From Synechococcus sp. CBW1004 (GTDB taxonomy: Bacteria > Cyanobacteriota > Cyanobacteriia > PCC-6307 > Cyanobiaceae), in contig NZ_CP060397.1 in assembly GCF_015840715.1 (NCBI RefSeq), positions 1,054,001-1,118,000 on the forward strand: a stretch of DNA of 64,000 nucleotides, written 5' to 3'. Below, piece by piece: positions 54,143 to 61,308 of this stretch (the first letter of the stretch is position 1; the number at the start of each line of letters is the position of its first letter). The notes under the pieces are model-generated. The model saw nothing but the letters and a program-made list of their open reading frames with translations. It made no database searches and had not been told where the DNA came from. Position numbers and translations under genes: made by a program.

Positions 54143-54733
54143 ATGCATTCCGCCATGACAGCCAGAGATCTCCATCTGAGCCTGCAGGCCGGCGCGGCAG
54201 TGCCCTGCAATCTCAACTGGCGGATCGAAGACGGCTACCTGAGGGTCTGCAGCTGGAGCGAGCATGGGGAGGCCTGCACCTTCGGGCTATGGGGGCCGGG
54301 TGATCTGGTGATCCCCTCGTTGATTGCCGTGGCACCGTTGCAGCTCCTGGCCCTCTCCTCGGCGCGGGTGGAGGAGGCCGAACCCGAGCCTGAGGAGCGG
54401 GAAGCCTTCCTGCTCGCTCAGAGCGTGCAGACCGCCACCCTTCTGCAGTTGAGCCGCACCAGACCGGCGGAGTCACGCCTGTTTCAACTGTTGCTGTGGA
54501 TCGGTGAGCGCTTCGGACGCGTCAACAGCCGTGGCGTGAGCCTGTCGTTCGACGACATGAATCTCACCCATCGTCACCTGGCGGAGATTTCGGGGCTGAC
54601 CCGCGTCACCGTGACCAAGGCGATTTCGCATTTCCGCCAGCAGGGTTATCTCCGCAAGGAGGGGCCGGATGAACTGCTCCTGCGCGAGGCTCTGCCGCAG
54701 TTGCAGCGGCCGAGCAGAGGAGCACAGACGTGA
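54143..54733 (+). CDS. Second short Crp/Fnr-type transcriptional regulator
   Basis: The 196-residue protein is a paralogue of the regulator at 49449: LGLWGPGDLVIPSLIAVAPL-like and MNLTHRHLAEISGLTRVTVT segments match closely, and the winged-helix continues KAISHFRQQGYLRKEG. As in the paralogue, the first part of the beta-roll and the cAMP-contact residues are missing. The start is placed at ATG 54143 by alignment to the paralogue; an earlier frame start at 54038 would run through the inverted repeat. It precedes the histidine-decarboxylase-family operon and is its most likely regulator. Confidence 0.87.
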   Translation: MHSAMTARDLHLSLQAGAAVPCNLNWRIEDGYLRVCSWSEHGEACTFGLWGPGDLVIPSLIAVAPLQLLALSSARVEEAEPEPEEREAFLLAQSVQTATLLQLSRTRPAESRLFQLLLWIGERFGRVNSRGVSLSFDDMNLTHRHLAEISGLTRVTVTKAISHFRQQGYLRKEGPDELLLREALPQLQRPSRGAQT

Positions 54734-55144
54734 TGCGCTTCCATCACCCAGCAACGGGGGCCAGCGCATCGAGCAGCTGGGCAAGGTTTTCATCACACGC
54801 ACCGGGCCTACCCGTTGCTGATGAACATCAGCTTCGAGGTCCAACAGGACGGGGCCGTCTGCATGATCTGCCACTCCCCGGGTGAACGGCGGGCCGCCTC
54901 AACACACAAAGCAGAACCTGGAGCGCTCGCCTCTCCATGGACCCTCAGCAGCGTCGACTCCGCGGCGACACCACCCCGAGCGCACGCAGAGCCTACAGTC
55001 GGCGGTGGAACCAAACCCCGCACGGGGTGCCATCGGTCGCGCGTTCCCCACACAGTCGGCAGAATGCTGCTGAGTCAGCACCACCGCGTCGCCAGGTTGC
55101 TGCATACTCCTGAGGCCCTCCGCGATCGGTCCTGGGAATCACGC
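54734..55144. promoter_or_regulatory. Control region of the decarboxylase operon
   Basis: About 410 bases between the regulator stop and the decarboxylase start. The open frame that extends through it on the plus strand has no family pattern. It holds the palindrome at 54817-54832 described separately. No other terminator or promoter pair was convincing. Confidence 0.45.
54817..54832. promoter_or_regulatory. Fnr-box-like palindrome upstream of the decarboxylase operon
   Basis: GCTGATGAACATCAGC is a palindrome with two unpaired central bases. Its core TGAT-N4-ATCA matches the spacing of Fnr-type operators (TTGAT-N4-ATCAA). It lies between the second Crp/Fnr-type regulator gene and the decarboxylase gene, a natural place for a binding site of that regulator. 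Confidence 0.5.
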
Positions 55145-56359
55145 ATGAGCTACGACCCCTGGACCCGGCATGAGCAGCGATTCCCCGGGGACGCTGCGGC
55201 GGCAAGGCTGGAGGGACTGCGCTCCCATTTCGTGGAACGCTCGGCCCACTACATCGGCTTTCCCAACAGTCGGCTGATCTCCTTCGCAGAACTGGGCGAG
55301 TTCCTGCGATTCAACATTAATAACATCGGCGACCCCTTCCATCCCAATGACGGCATCAACACCTGTCATTTCGAACGTGAGGTTGTCAATTTCTGGTCCC
55401 AGCAGTTTCACCTCCACCCCGCTTCCGCCTGGGGCTACATCACCAACGGCAGCACCGAGGCGATCATGTATGGCATCGTCCAGGGCCGTGATCGACTCGA
55501 GAACCCTGTCCTCCTGTTCTCCGAGGAATCGCACTACTGTCTGCACAAAATCGCCCATCTGCTGCGGCTTCCCTATCGGGTCGTCGCCAGTCATGGCGAT
55601 GGCAGCCTCGACCTGGCGTCCCTGGACGACGCCATCAGGCATCTGGATGGACGGCCCTTCATTCTCAACCTGACCCTGGGCACCACCTTTCATGGCGCCA
55701 TCGAACCACCGCAGCAGGTTCTGGAGCTGCTCGAGAGCCGGCGCTGCCGAAGCTTCCACGTGCACGTCGACGCCGCCCTGTACGGACCGTTGCTGACCTG
55801 GATCGATGGGGCGCCGCTGTTCGACTTCCGCCTGCCGATCCATACGCTCTCGTTTTCAGGCCACAAGTTTCTCGGCGCACCGATTCCGTGCGGTGTGGTG
55901 CTCAGCCACAGCGACCCCGTGCGCCCCTTCGACGGCAGTGCCGAATACGTCGGGTCGCTCGACACCACCCTCGCCGGCTCTCGGGATGGCCTCTCCGCCC
56001 TGGTGCTCTGGCTGGTGATCCAGAGGGTCGGTGCGAAGGGGTTGGCCGCTCTGGCCGAGGAGTCACTGCAGCTGGCGGTCGACTTCGCCACCAGAATGGA
56101 GCGGGCCGGCATCGGCGTCACCTGCCATGACCATGGCTGCATCCTGGTCTTCAGGCGGCCGGATGAGGCGCTGGCCCGCCGCTGGCAGCTGGCCACCAGG
56201 GGGGACTTCGCCCATCTGGTCACCGTCCCCGGCGTCACCTCTGAGATGCTGGAGTCGTTTCTGCAGGAATGGATCGAAGCGATGGCCCAGGGCGTCCCGG
56301 ACCTTCGCCCATCCTCACCAGGAACGGCCGAAACCACCGCCGCCGGGGGGATGCGATGA
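55145..56359 (+). CDS. PLP-dependent histidine decarboxylase family protein
   Basis: The 404-residue group II decarboxylase resembles bacterial PLP-type histidine decarboxylases along its length: LGEFLRFNINNIGDPF, CHFEREVVNFWSQQF, SAWGYITNGSTEAIMYGIVQ, FSEESHYCLHKIAHLLRLPY, FHVHVDAALYGPLL with the PLP-contact Asp, and SFSGHKFLGAPIPCGVVLSH with the Schiff-base Lys. It probably makes histamine. Plant-type serine decarboxylases share this fold, so ethanolamine is an alternative product. ATG 55145 gives the family N terminus. Its stop overlaps the sensor gene. Confidence 0.9.
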   Translation: MSYDPWTRHEQRFPGDAAAARLEGLRSHFVERSAHYIGFPNSRLISFAELGEFLRFNINNIGDPFHPNDGINTCHFEREVVNFWSQQFHLHPASAWGYITNGSTEAIMYGIVQGRDRLENPVLLFSEESHYCLHKIAHLLRLPYRVVASHGDGSLDLASLDDAIRHLDGRPFILNLTLGTTFHGAIEPPQQVLELLESRRCRSFHVHVDAALYGPLLTWIDGAPLFDFRLPIHTLSFSGHKFLGAPIPCGVVLSHSDPVRPFDGSAEYVGSLDTTLAGSRDGLSALVLWLVIQRVGAKGLAALAEESLQLAVDFATRMERAGIGVTCHDHGCILVFRRPDEALARRWQLATRGDFAHLVTVPGVTSEMLESFLQEWIEAMAQGVPDLRPSSPGTAETTAAGGMR

Positions 56360-57744
56360 CCGAGATTCAGCCACGCCGTGCTGCGTTGGCGAACCCCGCC
56401 GTGCAGGGGGTTCTATTCACCCTGGCCTGGCTGGCGGTCACCAATGTGACCATCTATTTCATCTACCTGCGTGCCGTCGAGGCGGTGAAGGAAGAGATCC
56501 GTGACGGCCTGCTGCGCAACGTCAGTGTCGCCGCCACCAGCATCGATGGCGACCGGCACAAGACGTTCACCTCCAAGGCATCAAGGCAGGACCCGGCCTA
56601 CCTCGCCTTCATTGCCCATATGGAGACGCTCCGCAAGGCCTCCACGGATGTGCGCTACCTCTACACCAACATCCTCAAGGACGGCAAGGTCTACTTCATC
56701 GCCAACGGCAGTCCCCAGAACGACAACGACAAGGACGGCAAGCCGGATGAAGCGCCTCAGCTGATGGATCCGTACCCCGACGCCGGCAAGGCGCTTCAGC
56801 AAGCTCTGCAAAGCCAGAAGCCCGCCGTCGACCAGGAGCCCTACACCGATATCTGGGGAACCTTCTACAGCGCCTATGCACCGTTCAAGGATTCGCAGGG
56901 GCGCTTCGTCGGCACCCTGGGCATGGATCTTGAACTGAAGACCCTGCAGCAACGCCTCAACCCGATCGGACTGGCCGCCCAGCGGGCGGCCTTCACCTCC
57001 GGCATCCTGGCGATCCTGTTCGGCACTGCGCTCTGGTTCTTTCGCAGCCGCAACGGCATTCTCGAATCGCTGCATCACATGGCCGAAAGCAGGCTCCATC
57101 GGGTGGAGCAGGAGCGCATGCAGGAGCGCAACGCGGCAGCTGCCCAGCTGGCGATGGTGGCGGCCAGACTCGAAGGGCAGACCGTGCCGGTGAGCACTGG
57201 GGAAGCCAAAGACCAGCCTGCCGGCGAATCCCCTGTTCCCTACGCCTCCGCCCTGAAGCGCTATGCCATGGCCAGACAGGGGATGCGCTCGGAGCATGCG
57301 GAGAACTTTGATCCCGCTGCGCTGCTGCGCAGCAGCCTGCCCACCGACACGCCGCTCCAGGTGGCGCGCGATGTGCCCTCCATGGTGTGGGGCGATCCGG
57401 AGGAACTGAAGGAGATCATCCATGCCCTCTGTTTCCACCCCTTCAGCAACACGGCCCTGGGATCCCTGCGTGAACTCGACCTGGATGCCGCCCGCGAGCA
57501 GCTGAACACGCTGGATCTGGTGATGTCACTGCGCTTCGCCGACAAGGACAGCACGCTCAACGGCAGCGCACTGATCCAGGACCGTTATCACCCCGAGCAT
57601 GTCTTCGATGAGGATTCCCTGCAGTTCGCCACCTGTTGCGAGCAGGTCCGGGCACTCGGCGGCAGCCTGGTGCACCGCCAGGAAAGCGAAGGAAGTGAGC
57701 TCGTGGTGCTCACCCTCCCCTTCGAGAAATTCCACGAGGAGTGA
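56356..57744 (+). CDS. Membrane sensor: periplasmic Cache-like domain with degenerate histidine-kinase ATPase domain
   Basis: The 462-residue protein has TM1 (17-38), a periplasmic Cache/PAS-like domain (40-208, with DVRYLYTNILKDGKVYFIA, the acidic NDNDKDGKPDEA and DIWGTFYSAYAPFKDSQGR), TM2 (211-229), a coiled region (235-275) and a C-terminal region (318-458) resembling a HATPase domain (VWGDPEELKEIIHALCFHPF; CEQVRALGGSLVH; SELVVLTLPFEKF). No phospho-acceptor His domain and no N or G boxes are seen, so it is probably a pseudo-kinase receptor. It overlaps the decarboxylase stop by four bases (ATGA) and is two bases from the MFS gene. Confidence 0.82.
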   Translation: MTEIQPRRAALANPAVQGVLFTLAWLAVTNVTIYFIYLRAVEAVKEEIRDGLLRNVSVAATSIDGDRHKTFTSKASRQDPAYLAFIAHMETLRKASTDVRYLYTNILKDGKVYFIANGSPQNDNDKDGKPDEAPQLMDPYPDAGKALQQALQSQKPAVDQEPYTDIWGTFYSAYAPFKDSQGRFVGTLGMDLELKTLQQRLNPIGLAAQRAAFTSGILAILFGTALWFFRSRNGILESLHHMAESRLHRVEQERMQERNAAAAQLAMVAARLEGQTVPVSTGEAKDQPAGESPVPYASALKRYAMARQGMRSEHAENFDPAALLRSSLPTDTPLQVARDVPSMVWGDPEELKEIIHALCFHPFSNTALGSLRELDLDAAREQLNTLDLVMSLRFADKDSTLNGSALIQDRYHPEHVFDEDSLQFATCCEQVRALGGSLVHRQESEGSELVVLTLPFEKFHEE

Positions 57745-57746
57745 CC

Positions 57747-58925
57747 ATGGCGCAAGCGAAACAGGCCAGCGGGGACAGGGGAGCCCTGATCGCGGTGGTG
57801 GCCCTGATCCTGGCCACCGCCGTGATCCAGGCGGCCGTGGGCTTCAACACGGTGTTGTTCCCGGTGCGGCTGGAGTCGTACGGCTTCAGCAAAGGTCTGA
57901 TCGGCCTCTGTCTGGCCTTCGAGATGGGGGCGGTGGTGTCGATCGTCTCCTCCATCGATCAGATCCTGGCCCGGCTCGGCCTCGTGGGCACGATGGCCCT
58001 CGCCACCGGAGTGCGGCTGGTGATGTTGCTGCTGCTCTCGGGCACCCGCAGTCTGCCGATCTGGTGTGTGGGGGTGTTCTGCTTCGGCATCGGCACCTAC
58101 CTCTGTCTGATCTCCCTGCAGACCTGGGTCAACGCCGTCCCTCTCGGCAGGCTGCGCGGCCTGGTCAGCGGGTGCTACAGCTCGGCCCTCTCGCTCGGCA
58201 CCGCCAGCGGCCCGATCCTGTTCAACCAGGTGGGATCGGCAGAGGGCAACCAGGCATTCCAGGCCAACATGCTGATCGTGCTGGTGGCGCTGCTGTTGAT
58301 CGTTCCCTTCCTCAATCAGGCCCCGCGCATCTGCGGTCAGGGACGCCTGCGGCTGGGCTATGTGATCCGGATGGCCAAGGTGCCGATGCTCTCGTCATTC
58401 GTGGGGGGCGTCACCTTTTTCGGGCTGCCGGCGTTTCTCACCCTGTACGGCATGATGAACGGCCTGACGGTGCAGCGCGCCTCACTGCTTCTCACAGCCT
58501 TCATGCTGGGCTCGGTCAGTCTGGGACTGTTGATCTCCAGCCTATCGGATCGCATCAACCGCACTCTGCTGACGATCCTGTGCGTGCTGGTCGGCGTGAT
58601 CTGTGCCGTGTATCTTCCTCTGGGCATCTACAACTACGGCATCGCCCTAAGCCTGCTGTTCGTCTGGGGCGGCGCCGCCGGCGGCATCTACGCCACGGGG
58701 CTGGCCACGGTGGCGGATCTGTTTCGGCAGGAGGACCAGGTATCGGCGAATGTGGCCTACTCGATTCTTGACAACATCGGCGGGATCTTCGGCGTGCTGC
58801 TGATCGGCCTGCTGATGGGAGCTGGCGTTTCGGATGGCATTGTGTATGTCATTGTACTCACCGCTGTGAGCTATTTCATCTACTGCCTTGCCCAGATCCT
58901 TTACAGCCCCGACCACGCCATCTGA
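57747..58925 (+). CDS. MFS transporter
   Basis: The 392-residue protein has about 12 membrane segments of the major facilitator type: LIAVVALILATAVIQAAVGF, LFPVRLESYGFSKGLIGLCL, MGAVVSIVSSIDQILARLGL and VNAVPLGRLRGLVSGCYSSA in the first half; SLGLLISSLSDRINRTLLTI and LLFVWGGAAGGIYATGLATV in the second. It resembles MFS proteins of the YcaD/sugar-efflux type. Its substrate is unknown, but its place directly after the decarboxylase and sensor suggests amine or amino-acid transport. ATG 57747 follows a GAGGAG ribosome-binding site; a GTG six bases earlier is also possible. Confidence 0.9.
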   Translation: MAQAKQASGDRGALIAVVALILATAVIQAAVGFNTVLFPVRLESYGFSKGLIGLCLAFEMGAVVSIVSSIDQILARLGLVGTMALATGVRLVMLLLLSGTRSLPIWCVGVFCFGIGTYLCLISLQTWVNAVPLGRLRGLVSGCYSSALSLGTASGPILFNQVGSAEGNQAFQANMLIVLVALLLIVPFLNQAPRICGQGRLRLGYVIRMAKVPMLSSFVGGVTFFGLPAFLTLYGMMNGLTVQRASLLLTAFMLGSVSLGLLISSLSDRINRTLLTILCVLVGVICAVYLPLGIYNYGIALSLLFVWGGAAGGIYATGLATVADLFRQEDQVSANVAYSILDNIGGIFGVLLIGLLMGAGVSDGIVYVIVLTAVSYFIYCLAQILYSPDHAI

Positions 58926-58986
58926 ACCGGCAGCCTTCACAACCTGACATCCCCCCACCGCTCACCCAACTGCCCGCGAATCTGTG

Positions 58987-60231
58987 ATGCCCCCTCGAGA
59001 GCCTCGGCGATCCAGGCACCCCACCATTCTTCAGAAGCCCTGGAATGTTTCGGCACTCCTGCTGGCAGCGCTGGCGATCATGATGATGTTGATTGCCGTG
59101 GTTTCGGTGGACAAGCCGCGCAGTCGAACCGGTGATTACCTGGAGCTGGCCCGTGGCAATGATCCAGGCATGCTCCAGCGCGAGCAGAATCTCCCCAGAC
59201 TGCTGAAGCGCGATCACGATGGCTACAAGATCCCCAGCGAAGGAAGCAGCGACACGCCACAGGGGGTGATGAAGCTGAGAATGGGCCTGTACGCGATGAA
59301 CAACTACAACATCAATCTACAGGTTCCCTCATTTGATAGCACGGGTTACTGGTGGATGAAATGGGACGACGACCTGCAGACATACATGACCGAAAACAAC
59401 CTCAAGATCTGGCGAGTGATGACGCCGATCAACCTGCTTGACATCCCCGAATCATCAGACTCTGTCTTTACACCTACCGGCAAGGACGAACCCATCCGCA
59501 TGAAGGATGGAACCTGGTACATGACAGGCGCCTACAGCGGCACCTTCTTCATTGACCGCGTTGACTACAGGCATCATCCGTTCACATCCCTGAGTCTGCC
59601 CATCATGATCGAGGCCGACGACATCGTCCTCAGCAACAACAGGCTTCAGATCATTCCGGATGTGAAGGGCAGCGGCATCGGCCAGTTCATCCATGCCCAC
59701 ACCGGCTGGGTGAACATGGGCTGGTCTCTGGCGACCTACAAACATCACTACGACACCGATTTCGGCTTCGGCGAAGGGGCCTCCGACTACAGCCAGCTCG
59801 TGTTTGCCGTCAAATACGCCAGCAGCGCCTGGTCAGCCTTCTGGAAGGTGCTGGTCCCCCTGCTGATCGTGGTGGCGATGATCGCGGGCGCCACCAAGCT
59901 CGACACGCAACACTATGACGTCCGCCTCACCCTGCCGGTCACAGTGCTGCTGACGCTGGTCTTCATGCAGCAGGCGCAGGATGCCGACCTGCCACGCATC
60001 CCCTATCTCACCTTTCTGGACGAGGTGTATGTCGTGGCCTACATCCTCACACTGGGCTCCTTCGTGCTGATGCTCTGGGCCTGCCGTCGCTACTACAGAG
60101 CTCTCCAGATTGAAGATCCGAAGGAGCGGGCGCTCGAAATGGAAAAGCTGGACCGATCCGACGATTACTGGCCAACCTATGTCATCCTTGCCGGCATCAT
60201 CTCCCTGACCTTCGCCTGGTTCACGGGCTGA
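58987..60231 (+). CDS. Pentameric ligand-gated ion channel homologue (ELIC-like)
   Basis: The 414-residue protein has an N-terminal hydrophobic helix (20-41), an extracellular region of about 240 residues and four membrane helices (286-304, 311-330, 344-366, 394-412). The extracellular part shows the pLGIC order: LRMGLYAMNNYNINLQVPSF, GYWWMKWDDDL, and the Pro-loop YRHHPF (194-199) in place of the Cys-loop. The TM1-TM3 block WKVLVPLLIVVAMIAGATKL, VRLTLPVTVLLTLVFMQQAQ and ADLPRIPYLTFLDEVYVVAY closely follows ELIC and GLIC (LPR-PY-T---D motif). It lies 61 bases after the MFS gene. No Cys-loop cysteines are present, as in bacterial members. Confidence 0.88.
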   Translation: MPPREPRRSRHPTILQKPWNVSALLLAALAIMMMLIAVVSVDKPRSRTGDYLELARGNDPGMLQREQNLPRLLKRDHDGYKIPSEGSSDTPQGVMKLRMGLYAMNNYNINLQVPSFDSTGYWWMKWDDDLQTYMTENNLKIWRVMTPINLLDIPESSDSVFTPTGKDEPIRMKDGTWYMTGAYSGTFFIDRVDYRHHPFTSLSLPIMIEADDIVLSNNRLQIIPDVKGSGIGQFIHAHTGWVNMGWSLATYKHHYDTDFGFGEGASDYSQLVFAVKYASSAWSAFWKVLVPLLIVVAMIAGATKLDTQHYDVRLTLPVTVLLTLVFMQQAQDADLPRIPYLTFLDEVYVVAYILTLGSFVLMLWACRRYYRALQIEDPKERALEMEKLDRSDDYWPTYVILAGIISLTFAWFTG

Positions 60232-60239
60232 ATCCCTCC

Positions 60240-60947
60240 TCAGGAGGGAATCAGGCTGATGGCCCGGGCCAGGAGGATCAGATCCACGTCGAACACCACG
60301 ATCAGCTGGGCGATCACCAGCAGGCGCGCCTCCGGGCGGATCGGTTCGACATTGGGGAAGAAGGAGAAGCTGACGGTGCAGGAGAGATAGAGATAGTCGA
60401 GAAAACCGGGTTGCCAGGGGCTCGGGGCCGCCCCATCCTCCCTCTGTTGGGCGAGCTGCTGTGCCGGAGGCGGAATCCACCAGAAGGCGCGCTGCTCGGG
60501 CTGACGGGCATCACGATCCAACCGCCAGTAGAGGTAGGTGAACAGGGCCAGCAAGGCCACGAACAGGAGAGCCGCCTGCAGCAGCAGCATCCGACCGGGC
60601 ACCTGACTCTGCAGCAGGCGCATGTTCACCTCGACCAGAGCCAGCGCGAGGCTGGTCGTGAGAAGCAACGTCAACACACGTTCCTGCTGCCGCATCATGC
60701 GGCGGTGATGTGTTGTGGCGGCAAGGCTGCACATCGCCAACAGAATCCAGGTGGCCGCATACACCCCCCAGACCAGGGGGCCGTTCGGGAGCCCGCCGTG
60801 ATCGCGCAGCTCTCGGTTCACCAGACCCAGGGCAGCCAGCGTCAGCAACAACAGCAGCAGAAACGGCCGCGCCTCACCGATGCGCCCTGGCGGCACCGCT
60901 GGGCGGCCGTGCTCCGGCAGGGAGAGAGGGGCAGAGGGATGGGTCAT
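60240..60947 (-). CDS. Multi-pass membrane protein with pore-like C-terminal hairpin (DUF1345-like)
   Basis: The 235-residue protein has six hydrophobic segments: FLLLLLLTLAALGLVNREL, LVWGVYAATWILLAMCSLA, VLTLLLTTSLALALVEVNM, LLLQAALLFVALLALFTYL, and a C-terminal pair LDYLYLSCTVSFSFFP and LLVIAQLIVVFDVDLILLAR. The last pair resembles DUF1345 or a degenerate two-helix potassium channel without a TVGYG filter. ATG 60947 is used. It is convergent with the channel gene; the stop codons are only 9 bases apart. Confidence 0.65.
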   Translation of the reverse strand: MTHPSAPLSLPEHGRPAVPPGRIGEARPFLLLLLLTLAALGLVNRELRDHGGLPNGPLVWGVYAATWILLAMCSLAATTHHRRMMRQQERVLTLLLTTSLALALVEVNMRLLQSQVPGRMLLLQAALLFVALLALFTYLYWRLDRDARQPEQRAFWWIPPPAQQLAQQREDGAAPSPWQPGFLDYLYLSCTVSFSFFPNVEPIRPEARLLVIAQLIVVFDVDLILLARAISLIPS

Positions 60948-61005
60948 GCAGGGCAGCTTCCCGGCGGACGCCGCAGGCTGCAAGCACCGGCGGGGCCAGC
61001 AAGGC

Positions 61006-61308
61006 TCAGGGTTTCGGCGGAGGCTTCCTGCTGGAGGGCCGCAGGCTGCGGTGCGGTCGATGGTATTCAGGATCGGGATTGCTGGCCTGAAGCGCCGAAA
61101 CGGTGCTGAGGGCAAAACCGACCAGACCGCCGGCGAAACCCAGCAGAATCAGCTGCCAGAAGGCCCGCTCCGGAGAGAGCGGCGTGGCGGTGCGCTGGAT
61201 CGCCGCCTGCAGCAGCAGACCCACCGTCACCCCCAGCAGCACGCCCCCGAGCAGAGACCAGAGCACCCGGCCGCTCCTTGATCCACGGGTGGGGCGACGA
61301 CGACTCAT
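61006..61308 (-). CDS. Small two-helix membrane protein coupled to the RND pump gene
   Basis: The 100-residue product has a basic N terminus, two hydrophobic segments (VLWSLLGGVLLGVTVGLLLQ and FWQLILLGFAGGLVGFALST) and a basic Pro-rich tail. It is not recognised as a family. Its ATG overlaps the RND gene stop by four bases (61305-61308), so it is cotranslated with the pump and could be an accessory protein of it. Confidence 0.72.
   Translation of the reverse strand: MSRRRPTRGSRSGRVLWSLLGGVLLGVTVGLLLQAAIQRTATPLSPERAFWQLILLGFAGGLVGFALSTVSALQASNPDPEYHRPHRSLRPSSRKPPPKP

Noticed and set aside
54815-55144. N-terminal extension of the decarboxylase frame
   Set aside because: The 110 extra residues do not match the decarboxylase family and cover the palindrome; the ATG at 55145 gives the expected N terminus.
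60233-60249. Hairpin TCCCTCC/GGAGGGA between the channel gene and the convergent membrane-protein gene as a terminator
   Set aside because: It has a 3-base loop and no T-run on either strand, and it overlaps a stop codon. It may still be a weak bidirectional pause site.
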